Shown here: positions 9,809-20,343 of the stretch, one piece after another
Layout of the letters: each line of letters starts with the position of its first letter
How positions within the stretch are numbered: position 1 is the stretch's first letter
NCBI RefSeq assembly: GCF_017916325.1
Contig: NC_090160.1
Location: forward strand, 5,001-69,000
Source of the DNA: Leishmania martiniquensis
Lineage: Eukaryota; Euglenozoa; Kinetoplastea; Trypanosomatida; Trypanosomatidae
Length of the DNA: 64,000 bases
Direction of reading: 5' to 3'
Position numbers and translations under genes: made by a program
Notes under the pieces: generated by a model
The model's input: the letters and a program-made list of their open reading frames with translations, nothing else
Database searches by the model: none
What the model was told of the DNA's origin: nothing

Positions 9809-12800
9809 TTACTTGTTTCCAAAGTTGACCTCGTCAAAGTGATAACTGGACTTCTGCAGCGAATGCTGGTGGGGGTAGGGACCGCTGCCTCCGACTCCAC
9901 CGCCTGGTGCACGTGCTGAGCACCTGAGAGGCGGTGTAGTTGGCGCAAGCGCGTTACAATAAGGTGTCTGGAGGTGCATCAGAGACAAGAGAGACGAGTT
10001 TCCGTCGAGGTGCTCTGTGCGCATTCGGCGCCTTTCCTGCTCTAGCGTATGGCGCCACCTGCTATACAGAACCCCTACATACGACACAAAGCCCTCGCCG
10101 TGAAAGACGCCGCCTCGAAGGAGGTGACGCGTGCGAATATTATTAGCGACGCGTTCAAGGAGGAGGCGCACGCCGCGCTTGCATCGACGACGCGCCCTCT
10201 CGCGTAGCTCGCGCACCGCCGAGCGAAGGGCGGCGTCCATCATAGCGCTATCCCTCACCCGGGCGGCTGACGCTATGATGGGTACAACGTACTCGCGCAC
10301 GAAATCATAGAACTCTTTGCCGCAGATGTACGTCATTCCCCGCCTTACTTGCGCATTCACTTGCCGTCGACCCTGTCGTGCAGCGGTGCCGAAGTCGTAA
10401 CGGAGCACCGTCGGCCGAATCGACTGGATGTCAGCGGTGGAGAAGCGCCATGGTGAAAGTGTAGGGAGTACAAAGGACTCGGCGCCCGTAGCCTCTACCC
10501 ATCGCCTTGGTGCAGTCAAGGCCCCACGACAAACGGCACCCGTCAAGGGGACACCGAAAGTGCCGCCTGCCTCCCAGTACCATTGCATGGGCAGCGCCGC
10601 CCCACCTGGCGAGCGCTGACCAGCACATGCGCCCCACTGGCGACGGCTCGTGACGTCCACGTCTTCTTCGCATACTGGCTGAACACCACGATGGTCAACG
10701 CGGCCGCCTGCGCCAGGAGCGTTCCAGCGCCTCGCCGTGCCAAGCGAGCCCTTCTGTCGCAGGTGAATGCGCCGCAGTATGTCGTCGTAAAAAAACTGTT
10801 GTGCCAAGTCGATTCCGTCTCCATTCGCCTCCGCCGTAGCACACGGTTGCTGCTGCTCCGATGCGGCAGCTGGGGCGGCGGCTTCAGCGTCGTACTGTCG
10901 AAGGCTCTCCCCACGCATCGCCTGCGACCGCGCCTTCTCGCGAACCATCGCCACAGCCGCCAAGCGTAACTCGTGAGCAAGCCACTCTTCGTCTGTCGCC
11001 GTATCAGGCAGGGAAGCTGGCGAGGCGGCATAGCAGTCTTCTGAGAGTTGAAAGTTGAATTCCTCCTCGAGCAAGCGTGCCACACGGGCAACGGCGGCCT
11101 CCTCGACCGCCTCCAGCGCAGCGGCCTTGGCTGCCTGAATCTTCTCTGCCTCACGTATGCGGTGAAAAAGTGACTGCTGCTCGGCGATGAGCGTGCCGAA
11201 CACATGAAACGCCTCGCGGACTTCGCTTCGGAAGGCTGCTGCGTCGAGTGCGAGTTGCTGTACTGCTTGACGTAACCGGCCGGCATGTAGGGCGAGGCGG
11301 CTTGTGCCCCTATCACCGGCAGCACCTTCACCCTCGTGTGTGCCCAACAGAGCCGGCGTAGCCCCATCATTCCAGAAAGCAGCGGCCGCGTCAGTGCTCC
11401 CCGCTGACAGGCGCAGTTCCTCTTCATCTACAGGTACGACACCCATAGCCTTGCTGCCATCCCCATCAACCAGCGGCTGCGCTGCCAGATTCCTCGGTAT
11501 CGATGACGCTCGCACGCTCAGTGCACGTGACACTGCGCCCGAGAGACGACTCGACGAACTGAGAAGTTCGCTATTGTCGCTTCTGTCGTGTGCGCCATTT
11601 ACAGGGCATTCCCGCACGCCCCTAGCGTTCTTATCACACTCGCCGGTGGGTGGCCGACTCTCTTGCACGAGATGACGCAGCCGGTGAGCCGTTGAGGTCG
11701 GGCGAGAGGATTCGCGGGGAGGCAACGTTGCATCGAGCTCCTCGACTCCATGGAGTACCACAGAGGATACAAGGTGGGTGTCGTTCGTGTCGGTCACATC
11801 GTCTAATGGCACTGGTCGCACTGAGAGGTCATGGGTAGTGGTTGCGGTATACTGCGCAGAGGAGTGTGACAGGGCATCCATGAGTGAGGAGACTCTCTCG
11901 CGCTCCTCTTGCAGCTGGTGCCGAAGCCACTGCGTATGCAGCAGCTCGCGCCTCAGCGCATGCGCACGTGAAAGTTCGGCGCATCGTAATACAGCGCTTT
12001 TCAGCGCCACGAATCCAGGCGCTGCGGTGGTCGCCATGGCACAGCCATCTCGCGGTTCATTGGTAGTCTCGCTCTTTCGCGACACCGACGCGGAGGCGGA
12101 CACGGATGCCTTTTGTGCCGTACCAGGAGCGGCAGTCACGCCTTTGATGGCCGTCGTCTTTGGGGGCCGCGACGGGCGAACTACGGAGCGCAGCTTTCGG
12201 TCTTTCTTTGGGACCTGCTGCTGCGCTGACTCTGGAAGAGCGACGTCCAAAGACGGCCTTGGCGTTGTTTCGGACCTCGCTTTCTCAGGGCCTCCCAACG
12301 CTTCCGCCGAGACAGGCTGCGGAGGCGCAGCGGGAGCAGAGGTCATTGAGGGAGGTTGCGGAGCCGCGACAACATTAAGGCGTTTCAACGATGGCTGCAT
12401 CCTGTTGGCGCTTTGGTATGTTGCGTAGGACACGAAAGTGTCGCCACTCACCGGCGATGACCCATGCGCTCCGCCACGGCCGAGAGACAACGGCACCCGC
12501 CTAGCCTCTTGCAGCGCATCTTGGTCAAGCATCCCCATCGCACAGCGGACCTCTGCCTCCAAGCGTCGCTGCCACTGATCGAGCTTGCGCCTGGCATCGA
12601 TGTACATCCCAGAAAGGGGAACACGTTGAGATAGCAGCTTGTGCCTGTAGGCGTCATCTTTCACGCATGCATCGAGGCTGTCCTCCGTCACAGCGGATTT
12701 CGTCGGTTCGCCCGCAGCGTGGTCAAAGAGAGATGGATCAAGCGCCTCCTCCTTGGCAGGTGCGCGGTGTGCCCTGGCAACCGCGGCGCTGTCATCGTGA

Positions 12801-13555
12801 GCATGTAGGCGCCGTCGTAGTTCCAGATTCGCTCGCTCCAATGTTTGGTTGGCCTCGATGAGGAAACGAAGGTCTTCCTTCAGCGCCGACGGCTCCTCGC
12901 TGCAGAAGCCGCGCAGCGCCGCACGCTCTCGCTCGACGCAGCGTAGCTGCACCTTGGCTGTGCTGTGCTGGTTGCTTAGCAGGCGAATCTCGTTGTCCTT
13001 CAGGTGCAGCAGCTTTCGCACACCAGCAAGCTCCTTTAGCGCAGCGTCATGGCTCTCAGTGAGACTCTGCATGGTCGCTGCTTTCTCCTGCAGCCCCTCA
13101 TTTAGTGCGTCAATGCGACTCTGCATGGCACTCACCTCCTTCTTTTCTTGCGCCGTATGCCAAGGTCTGCCGTACGCGTAGCGCTTCACGACCGACTCCA
13201 CTCTTTCCCACGTGTCCCAGTCACCAAGCGCACCATCAGCCGCATCGGCGTTGGCAAAAAGAAGATCGTGTATGTCCTGCTGGTTGCTTTGATACATGTC
13301 GAAGTCCATGAAGCGCTTTCGATTCTCGATCTCGTGGCGTTGGCTCTGCAGTTCAGCGTAATTGGTGTACAGCTGCTGCAGCAATGCCTCGCGCTGTTCA
13401 GTGGTGCTGCGAGGCGGTATCCTCATCAAAGGTAGAGTAACGGCTGCCATGGCTGCCTCGACGCGGCTGACGGCCTGTCGTCCTGCCGTTTGTGAGGATG
13501 CGGTGCACTCCATGTCGACTTTCGTCTTCATCAAGTCACACTGCCTGGTAAGCAT
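9809..13555 (-). CDS. Large coiled-coil protein, function unknown
   Basis: 1248 residues if translation starts at the ATG at 13555. A second ATG eight codons downstream (13531) is nearly as good. A frame to 13762 with ATG exists, but its residues come from a strong pyrimidine tract (about 13600-13665 on the minus strand), which is more likely the trans-splicing signal. The predicted coiled coil spans about residues 138-252, after a helical stretch rich in Gln and Glu (50-100). The middle (about 330-750) is low-complexity, Ser/Pro/Ala-rich. The C-terminal 450 residues are again helical and Arg-rich. No catalytic motif is seen. A cytoskeletal or flagellar role is possible but unsupported. Confidence 0.8.
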   Translation of the reverse strand: MLTRQCDLMKTKVDMECTASSQTAGRQAVSRVEAAMAAVTLPLMRIPPRSTTEQREALLQQLYTNYAELQSQRHEIENRKRFMDFDMYQSNQQDIHDLLFANADAADGALGDWDTWERVESVVKRYAYGRPWHTAQEKKEVSAMQSRIDALNEGLQEKAATMQSLTESHDAALKELAGVRKLLHLKDNEIRLLSNQHSTAKVQLRCVERERAALRGFCSEEPSALKEDLRFLIEANQTLERANLELRRRLHAHDDSAAVARAHRAPAKEEALDPSLFDHAAGEPTKSAVTEDSLDACVKDDAYRHKLLSQRVPLSGMYIDARRKLDQWQRRLEAEVRCAMGMLDQDALQEARRVPLSLGRGGAHGSSPVSGDTFVSYATYQSANRMQPSLKRLNVVAAPQPPSMTSAPAAPPQPVSAEALGGPEKARSETTPRPSLDVALPESAQQQVPKKDRKLRSVVRPSRPPKTTAIKGVTAAPGTAQKASVSASASVSRKSETTNEPRDGCAMATTAAPGFVALKSAVLRCAELSRAHALRRELLHTQWLRHQLQEERERVSSLMDALSHSSAQYTATTTHDLSVRPVPLDDVTDTNDTHLVSSVVLHGVEELDATLPPRESSRPTSTAHRLRHLVQESRPPTGECDKNARGVRECPVNGAHDRSDNSELLSSSSRLSGAVSRALSVRASSIPRNLAAQPLVDGDGSKAMGVVPVDEEELRLSAGSTDAAAAFWNDGATPALLGTHEGEGAAGDRGTSRLALHAGRLRQAVQQLALDAAAFRSEVREAFHVFGTLIAEQQSLFHRIREAEKIQAAKAAALEAVEEAAVARVARLLEEEFNFQLSEDCYAASPASLPDTATDEEWLAHELRLAAVAMVREKARSQAMRGESLRQYDAEAAAPAAASEQQQPCATAEANGDGIDLAQQFFYDDILRRIHLRQKGSLGTARRWNAPGAGGRVDHRGVQPVCEEDVDVTSRRQWGACAGQRSPGGAALPMQWYWEAGGTFGVPLTGAVCRGALTAPRRWVEATGAESFVLPTLSPWRFSTADIQSIRPTVLRYDFGTAARQGRRQVNAQVRRGMTYICGKEFYDFVREYVVPIIASAARVRDSAMMDAALRSAVRELRERARRRCKRGVRLLLERVANNIRTRHLLRGGVFHGEGFVSYVGVLYSRWRHTLEQERRRMRTEHLDGNSSLLSLMHLQTPYCNALAPTTPPLRCSARAPGGGVGGSGPYPHQHSLQKSSYHFDEVNFGNK

Positions 13556-14266
13556 CGCAGGAGTGCATCCATGAGGAAGCAGATGTGCGGCAAGCTCAGC
13601 AGAGAAATAGGGGAGAGGGAGAAGCAACGGGAAAGGTGTTGGAGAAAGCGAAGGGAAGGGAACAAGAGACAATGCCCACAGTGCACAGAGGGAGATGAGA
13701 TGTTGAAAGAGGGACCAAATGCGTGAAGGCACGCAGAGCGTGCGCTTGCATTGGTGCGCCATCGCGGATGCCTGACGAGGAAGTAGAGTAGCATTCCGCA
13801 CTGCAAAGGCGCGCTCTGACTCGCACCTTCCAACCCGATGAGGAGGAAGGTGTAAACAGGGAAAAAAAGATAGACGAGCGTTTCGACGACGGCCCCCTTA
13901 CTGAATGCAGTCACGCACTCTTGGTGAGGCGATGGAGGCAAACCGAAGAGCAGCAAGAAGAACGGGGCAAAAGAAGACGCAGACGCAGGGCAGCACAGCG
14001 TGGATGCACCCGATTCACACGCCGGTGCTGCACACACAAGCGAAGCTATCTAAACACTCTGCTAGGGGATCTACACATCTATGAGGCGAAGCGCGGAGCG
14101 CACTGTGAGCGTGAGACGACCCGCAGAGAGGGAGGCACAAAGGCTGATGGAAGTGCACAAGCACGCACACACACACACACGAATACACGCACAATCTCGA
14201 AAGATCCTCGATGAGCACTGAGCGAGCGGTGGCGAAGAGTTGCTGAGTGAGGAGAGAGTGCAGCAC
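13556..14266. other. Intergenic with strong polypyrimidine tract and short upstream ORFs
   Basis: The minus-strand pyrimidine tract at about 13600-13665 is followed by AG at 13595-13596, a plausible spliced-leader acceptor for the coiled-coil gene. Between that AG and the chosen ATG lie two other ATGs (13572 and 13568) opening frames of 13 and 10 codons that overlap the main start. A (CA)n stretch lies near 14165-14180. Confidence 0.5.
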
Positions 14267-14782
14267 TTACGAGCGTGGCAGAGAGTTGAGATGTCGTCTG
14301 CGCTTCTCTACCATGGAGGGCGCGGAAGTTAGCCGAGGTGAAGGAGAAACTGGTTCACACGCCGACTTCGGGGTCCGTAATACTATTGAAACGCGCTCTT
14401 TGCCCTTTCCACTCGACAGCTTCGGGTCGAGGGAGCGCAGGAGACGCAGGAGTGAATGACACATGGCCACTTTCGCCGAGGCGTACTTGCACTGAGAGAA
14501 TTGGGCACCCGAAATGCCGGCTGTCTCGCCCAGCTCCGCGGCAAGCAGACGCGCCGTCGCCGCACCGACTTTGGCAGCACTTTGCTCCACGACAAACCAT
14601 TCGTACTTGCGAATGAGTGCCGCGGTAGCGGCCGGAAAGCGGTGGTACAAAAACCGCAGAAAGAGCGAGTATGTGTGAGGATTGCCGGTCATGACGTCTC
14701 CCTCGCTGACTGCATCCCAGTCGCGGAACCCGAGCTTCGACAGCTTCGCATGCAGTAGCGAAAAGTTGGAGGCGAGCTCCAT
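14267..14782 (-). CDS. CEP44-domain protein (centriole/spindle-pole type)
   Basis: 171 residues from the ATG at 14780-14782. The first 110 residues resemble the CEP44 domain. They contain an N-terminal helix with a LGF/D pattern, then Gly-Asn-Pro...Leu-Arg-Phe-Leu-Tyr and FPAATAALIRKYEWF, the motif in which a short conserved loop is followed by a helix ending in a Tyr/Phe pair. In animals CEP44 binds centriole microtubules and links the proximal centriole to the pericentriolar matrix. A basal-body role here would be inference. The C-terminal 50 residues are basic, Ser/Pro-rich and probably disordered. The protein is shorter than human CEP44 and lacks its long C-terminal coiled coil. Confidence 0.65.
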   Translation of the reverse strand: MELASNFSLLHAKLSKLGFRDWDAVSEGDVMTGNPHTYSLFLRFLYHRFPAATAALIRKYEWFVVEQSAAKVGAATARLLAAELGETAGISGAQFSQCKYASAKVAMCHSLLRLLRSLDPKLSSGKGKERVSIVLRTPKSACEPVSPSPRLTSAPSMVEKRRRHLNSLPRS

Positions 14783-15377
14783 GGTGGAAAAAGTGGGCAG
14801 AGGGAGTAGGAGCCGTGCGAGAGTTTACCAAAATAGTCCATGTGTGGGCATACCCTGGTTAGCGGGCGCTGTGAGGAAAGCAGAGGGTGGGGGAGGAGAC
14901 GTGCATGGAAGAGGCCCTAATGGCTGTGTGAGAGAGGGCGTCGAAGGAAAAGAAGCTACGGTGGCTTACAAAAAAAGCGAGCTGTGCATCACGAAGCCGC
15001 ATTTGAAGGCGCAGCGGCGGAGTGTCAGATGGAACGAGGATAAGCGGCGGAGTAAAGATAAGCCGCGCTCTCCGGAAAGACCCGTCGTTTTTAGCAGCAC
15101 CACAAAACCTGTGACGCCTGAATGTAGAGGAGGGCCTCCACGCGCGCAGAGGAGCCACACAGCTGGGTGTGTCGAAGTGTGGGGTCGACGACTGGCTGTG
15201 TTTGGATGTTTCCTACATGAAGGCAGAGCCCTCACTATCAGAAGGTAACAGCAAGCGTACACGCGAAAGGACTAAGGGATTCCTTTTACGGAATCTCAAG
15301 GCCACGAGAGAGGGCAAGACGTGCATAGAGAGTGGTTCAATGTCCTCCATACCCTCATCCTCGCATCACCCCTTGTG
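14783..15377. other. Intergenic
   Basis: No gene seen. Minus-strand pyrimidine tracts lie at about 14784-14812, directly against the CEP44 ATG, and 14870-14922. The second is the more likely splicing signal because the first leaves no AG before the ATG. Confidence 0.45.
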
Positions 15378-15836
15378 TTAACGGCGCAGAATAATGTTCA
15401 CAAGTGTCTCTCGGCCGTAGGGGACATACGACAGAGAGTACCACACGAGTGCAGAGTACTGCAGAAGCCCACACAGCAGGCAAAGCAAAACGGACTTGAA
15501 CATGATGGCTACAAAGAAGGCGAGAAACATAGACCCAATGTAAAGGACGGTGGCATTGAAGCGGTACTCGTCAAACATGTAGGCGATCTGCGCGGAAGGC
15601 CCCATGAGGATGATAGTGCTCAGCATGGAGAGAAAGCTACCAAGGGTCGAAAGCATGCTGTATTTCCAGTAGGAGCCCATTCCGAGAGCAAACCAGCTCA
15701 TCAGCGTCGAAAAGAGAGCTAGCGACATGAGCACACAGAAGCCTTGAACCCGCTGCGTCCATGTGAGATCTTTGAAAAATTGGTCGCTCTCATTCATCGG
15801 CGTAGTCGCTGCCTCGTTTATTTCCACCGCAGACAT
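15378..15836 (-). CDS. SFT2: SFT2-family Golgi membrane traffic protein
   Basis: 152 residues from the ATG at 15834-15836. The frame opens upstream only with GTG. Four hydrophobic segments lie at about 32-52, 58-80, 96-113 and 115-136. The family signatures are clear: a Leu-Met-Gly-Pro...Gln...Met-Phe-Asp/Glu block (77-89) between segments 2 and 3, and LQYSALVWYSLSYVPYGRE (125-143) at the end, matching human SFT2 proteins closely. Yeast Sft2 assists fusion of endosome-derived vesicles with the late Golgi, genetically linked to Sed5. The cytosolic N-terminus is acidic and Ser/Thr-rich. The length is normal for the family. Confidence 0.92.
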   Translation of the reverse strand: MSAVEINEAATTPMNESDQFFKDLTWTQRVQGFCVLMSLALFSTLMSWFALGMGSYWKYSMLSTLGSFLSMLSTIILMGPSAQIAYMFDEYRFNATVLYIGSMFLAFFVAIMFKSVLLCLLCGLLQYSALVWYSLSYVPYGRETLVNIILRR

Positions 15837-16575
15837 GATTGACCCAGCTCGACTTTGAGGCAAGATGTGGAGACCGGCGAACTCGTTCACAACTAAGGGA
15901 AAACACGCTTGCTGCAGAATGCAAAACGGGAGAAGAAACGGTAGCGAACGCCAGAGGAGAGGGGTAAAACCTGCAGCCTTCTAATGGCTAGGCGAAATTA
16001 ATGAAAGCGTACTCTCGTGGACTGTTAAAAAATCGGCTCGCGTTGAGCGCCGCTTTGCTTGTCCGTCGGGAAGGCAAAGAGAAACAGAGAAGAGAAGCGG
16101 AAAAAGTAGAGAACAGTCCAGGGGAGCTGGGAGGAGGCAGGAGCAGAGTTGGCCCTCCGCAGAGGCACGGGCGAGCCTGCACTCTTGAGTGGGGATGGCG
16201 TCGCATGCACAGCTGGGGAACCCCCAAAAGAGAGCCAGCGGCCCTCACTTATGTCACCATTTTTGTTGGCTCATACACCCCTTTCTCCTTCCTCGCTATC
16301 CCTCAGCGTCACGCGGGCATCACATTTTCTTCCATGTTTGTTTCGTTTGTTTTCCGCGCGACGCCACTGACATGTACTTCGGCAGAAAAGGGTTGAAACA
16401 ATGCAGCCTCTCATTCACTGCCAGAGAATGCACTCCGTAGGGCAAGCGGCGCGTACGCTATGTACATGGAAAGGGGACGATGTTGTAGGTCAACAGCGGG
16501 TATGGTGAGCGTTGCGGTAAGCTTTTGCTGGCGCCTTCCTCTCCTCGCAGGGGAGAGGAAGTGTGGTGAGGAAGA
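15837..16575. other. Intergenic
   Basis: Contains the hairpin at 16535-16561 just after the stop of the 118-residue gene. A minus-strand pyrimidine tract lies near 16070-16110. Nothing else was recognised. Confidence 0.5.
16535..16561. other. Perfect 10-bp inverted repeat (stem-loop) after a stop codon
   Basis: The arms 16535-16544 and 16552-16561 are exact reverse complements around a 7-base spacer. In the minus-strand transcript the stem starts 14 bases after the stop codon of the 118-residue gene. Eukaryotic pol II termination does not use such hairpins, so if functional it would be a 3'UTR element. Confidence 0.6.
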
Positions 16576-16932
16576 TCACTGAAGCCACAGGGGAGTGCGA
16601 CTCACGCACTGCTTGTGCTCCCATGCAACGTCGATGCACCGCTCTGGAAAGTCTCGTAGTCGACCGCTGTCCTCGATGATAATTGTCAGAGGCCATTTCT
16701 GGTGCTCTAGTAAGCCAGTGAAGCAGCGCCCGCCCTCAACCTCGGAACCCTCTTTCATGGTAAGTGCGACAAAGGTGGGCGACTCCGGCGTCTCTGCTGT
16801 AGGCATAGAGAACAGCACGGTGAAGGTATCGGCCTCGGTCGGGTGCGAGGCGACAGTTACATTGTATCGGATGGAACTTGATGCGAACGCCTTCGCAATA
16901 AGCTGCAGTTTTCTCGCCGCATGCTCGTCCAT
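16576..16932 (-). CDS. Small conserved-looking protein, function unknown
   Basis: 118 residues. The start is well fixed: ATG at 16930-16932, directly preceded by an in-frame TAG. An N-terminal amphipathic helix (about 3-20) is followed by alternating beta-type strands such as TFTVLFSMP and WPLTIIIED, suggesting a compact alpha/beta domain. There is no membrane segment or signal peptide. I do not recognise the family. Base composition and position between SFT2 and the next gene support it as a real gene. Confidence 0.65.
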   Translation of the reverse strand: MDEHAARKLQLIAKAFASSSIRYNVTVASHPTEADTFTVLFSMPTAETPESPTFVALTMKEGSEVEGGRCFTGLLEHQKWPLTIIIEDSGRLRDFPERCIDVAWEHKQCVSRTPLWLQ

Positions 16933-17695
16933 CTAGAGAATGACGGCCCGTTTCAGTGGCCGCAAGTCGTGCTGGCGAAGAAAAATAGGCGGGGGGAGCG
17001 AAAAGATACAAGGCAAAGGAACACTTTTGGCCTGTGCGCAGCTTCTGTCACGCGTGCCGGGCGAGGATGTGCATGTCTACGGGTAGGTGTAGCGTGGCGC
17101 AGTGAAGATGAGCAGCGGTCGAGCGGCGACAAAGGCAGCAGAGATGGTTGTACAGCGCGAAGGGGAAAAAAAAGACAGCGTTAGCATGTAAGGATGAAGG
17201 TGCTGCCGCTCAGCACCGCCAAACCCACTCGCAGGCGCCCACAGGCACCTTTCCTGACTTCTCTATTGGGCCTGCAGGAAAGTGAGAGCTACATGACCGG
17301 CGAAGCATGCACACTCGTTCGCAATGCGTGCCTAACGTTTCGCGTTTCCCCCACGGAGCCGTCGCAGACGCTGCTCGACCGCGTAAACGCAGAGTTGTCC
17401 CACTAGTACTCTTTGGTATCTGATCACAGATGAGTGACTGAGTAGGCGCTATACGCAACACAGCAGTTCCTTTCCGGGTTGATTGTGCACATGAGCAGCA
17501 ATGGGGTCGGATGGTGAAAGAAAGAAGCACCAAGCGAGCGATGTAGTCGCTCCGCGCACACAAGCGTACCTAACGAGAAAAGCAGCCGTTACGAAGCAGA
17601 TAGGATGTGAGAGAAGAGTGCGGGTCAGGTGATCGCGGCGGGAATGACCGGTAGGCGAGTGCGTGGAATCGTCTGCCTGTCACGCTCTTTTGTCA
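16933..17695. other. Intergenic
   Basis: No supported gene. Short plus-strand frames (for example 17194-17406) have no recognisable features. Purine-rich stretches near 16980-17005 are candidate minus-strand pyrimidine signals for the 118-residue gene. Confidence 0.45.
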
Positions 17696-18607
17696 TCAAG
17701 CGCCTCCCATGCTCCTCCTCCTTTCGCGCGGAGCAACGCGGTCGTGAGGGCCGAGCGTCCACCCATGCTTGCGCTCAAGCTTGTGCCGCAACGCACCTCG
17801 GGCCTTGAGCTCCCAGTCGAGACGCCGCCGATCCGCTGCTGCAAATGTTTGGGCCACTACGCGGCCCAATACGATAGCGTCTGGTGGCGAAGTCTGCTCC
17901 TTGAGAAGAAGAAGGCCAGTGAAGAGAGCGCTTTCACTACCAAACTCCTTGGCAGCTAACTGTAAGAGCTGGGCTAGCACGCTGCTCCGATCAGCGTACG
18001 CGCCGCCGAGATAAAGCGACGAGGAGACGAAGCCGCGCACTAGCAGTTCCTCAAACACGTAGGCGGCCTGCGGGGCAAAAGGGTGCCCCACCTCCACGCA
18101 AAGACAAACGCCACGTAGAAAGGGCACCAGAAGCGGGCATTCGAGGCCCAGCGCTTGAGCGCGGGCCAAGGGAGAGCGCTCAGACGTATCGTGCTCATGT
18201 AGAAGCCTTTCCAGCACGCAGGACAAGCGTTGGTGCCTAGCAGATCCGAATCGAAAACGCGCACTGTGATGCAGACACAAACTCCTCGGGGGCATCAGCA
18301 TCGCCTCAGGGCGGTCCAGCAGCTCGCGCTCGTTCAGCTCTGCGGCACAGTGCACAATAGCTGGGAAGTCGAACGTGCAGTAGCTGAATACAAAGGGGTC
18401 GAACGAGGCCTGAAAGAACGACGCTAGTTGATCTGGCCGGGAAACAGGCGGAGGTGTGTCAGGAGATGGTAGAAGCTCCAGCACCTGCTTCGTCGCTGCC
18501 GCTTGTTGCTCGCCTCTCCGCTCAAGAGAGTTGCGTGCCGAACAGCATCGACGCACGGCTCCACCTGCTCGGCAATACGGAAGAGTACGTATGGCACTTC
18601 GTCGCAT
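17696..18607 (-). CDS. Putative mitochondrial protein, function unknown
   Basis: 303 residues from the ATG at 18605-18607. Upstream the frame opens only with TTG. The first 30 residues are rich in Arg, Ser and Ala and lack acids (MRRSAIRTLPYCRAGGAVRR), typical of a mitochondrial presequence. The body (about 60-280) is helical, with repeated Leu/Ala-rich segments and several Cys (for example the LRGVCLCVEVGHPF stretch), perhaps a helical-repeat fold. The C-terminus is strongly basic. I do not recognise a family. The organelle assignment is inferred from the N-terminus alone. Confidence 0.65.
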   Translation of the reverse strand: MRRSAIRTLPYCRAGGAVRRCCSARNSLERRGEQQAAATKQVLELLPSPDTPPPVSRPDQLASFFQASFDPFVFSYCTFDFPAIVHCAAELNERELLDRPEAMLMPPRSLCLHHSARFRFGSARHQRLSCVLERLLHEHDTSERSPLARAQALGLECPLLVPFLRGVCLCVEVGHPFAPQAAYVFEELLVRGFVSSSLYLGGAYADRSSVLAQLLQLAAKEFGSESALFTGLLLLKEQTSPPDAIVLGRVVAQTFAAADRRRLDWELKARGALRHKLERKHGWTLGPHDRVAPRERRRSMGGA

Positions 18608-20343
18608 CTTCAGTACAGTCGCCTGCCATGTGATATCGAGGGTACTGGGTGAGGGGAACACGCGCGCCTGACGTATTACGGCCGTGCTAACTGGCAGCGA
18701 GTAATCCAAAAGCAACCCCGTGCCGCGATCACGAGAGGCTGCTAATGGGCAGCGCGAGGCAACAGCAGTAATCCGACAGCCACGATGTAGTGGCTAGCGT
18801 GTGGTGTACTTCTCCGCAAGAGGAGAAGAGATACTCTGTGATCTAGAGACAGGTATTCACTAGACGCACCCAGCATCTGGGACCGGCACGCTGAGCGTGA
18901 AAGGCATTACCGAGTGGACAGCATGTGCGTATACCAGAGAAAAAGCGTTGGAGGGGAAGGAAGAAGCAAAGCGAAGAGGGCAGTTGCAGCAGGTCGGAAG
19001 GCTCTTGCGGGTGAAGCTCAAAAAGAGAGCTTCGAAGCTTGTACAACAGAGCGCCACCATACGCGCCGCACACCGAATGTCCGAGTAGTCGTCAGCAGGC
19101 CACCCAACTCGCCGTGCGGCGCCCCCATCCCCATCCTCGCCACGCTACCTTCCCTTGCACCACAAAGGGCGATCCAGGGCGAGGGCAGTGAGGCATCTGT
19201 TTGCGCTACCCGCGCTCGAGAGCCTTGAACCCCACGATCGGTCCCTTCTTGCACAGACCCTTGTACTCCTGGGCTGCCGAGGAAGCCACTGGTCGCCAAG
19301 CGCCTGAACCACCACTCTCAGTGAGTCTCCGCTCAAAGCAAAGACCAGTGTGCTCCTCCTCACGCATCGACGGCAGGGAGACGGGTAAGTCGCGCCCTTC
19401 TTTGATTTCAAAGTCATATTACGCCGAGTAGTCCAGCTTATGGAGCAACAAAGACCAGTGTGCATCAACGCTACGAAAAGAAGACGGATGCCCGGAAACA
19501 GGGAGAGCTCTTCAGCAGGAGCCGTGTGGCAGCTGCCACTGCTGCACGATGTATTCCTTCACCGTGCAGCAGTTATGCATCTCTGTCCCTGCGGGGAAAG
19601 TGCAAGGCGAAACGATAGCCGCGAAGGGATGCCGACGCATACCGACATCTCAAACGCATCTATTCATTGCACGAGTTAGGAATGAGACGCCATCTTCTTT
19701 TAGTTGGGAGGTACTCGGAAAAAAACAGGGTTAGTCGATGATGAGCAAAAAGAATTGTCCTCCCCGGCAGCGGGTGAAGTGGCTCGTGCTTGACTTTACT
19801 GTCCATATGAGCTTGTCAGTACACCAGATGCCCAATTCCAGAGGTTTGCCTCCCTTCTTCCACTGCCTTGCTCCTGATACGAGCAGTGAAATGGTCTTTT
19901 CCGGCGCCCGCTTGAGTTACGATGATTTGGTGTTTTATTGTCAGCCGATACTCTTTTCGACTGATTAGTTACCGAGGTGTGGGTGCCATTCACCCCGCGT
20001 CACCGCACACACACACAGACCGCCATCCCGAACGTTACCGGAAAGCATCGCACTGCCTCCCATCCCCCTCGAAGAACGACAAGAAGAAAAGGTGAGTGCA
20101 GCCACAGCAGCAGTGAAACAGCGACAAGACAATACAGCGTCTGCACAAACATTCAGGGCCTCACAGCTCCCCTTTCGCCGTCGAGTCGATCCACAGGAGG
20201 GGTAGTGCAGTTTCGACATGCTGGAGGTGTAGCGGGGGCCCCCCTTCGTCGAACCGCGGCGCAAAGAACGAGCGAGAGGAGAAGAGCTGGAGAAAGGGGA
20301 AGGAAGCTGCAGCAGTGGCCTCAGAAACAGCGGTGAGGCCACG
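18608..20343. other. Intergenic, 1.7 kb, probably PABP 3'UTR plus leader of the next gene
   Basis: No frame shows convincing protein features. The size is compatible with a long 3'UTR for the poly(A)-binding protein mRNA, as is common for regulated trypanosomatid transcripts. A purine tract near 20065-20100 and AC repeats at 20005-20020 were the only patterns seen. Confidence 0.5.

Noticed and set aside
9809..13762. N-terminal extension of the coiled-coil protein with a signal-like hydrophobic stretch
   Set aside because: The hydrophobic residues come from a polypyrimidine tract, which is better explained as the trans-splicing signal.
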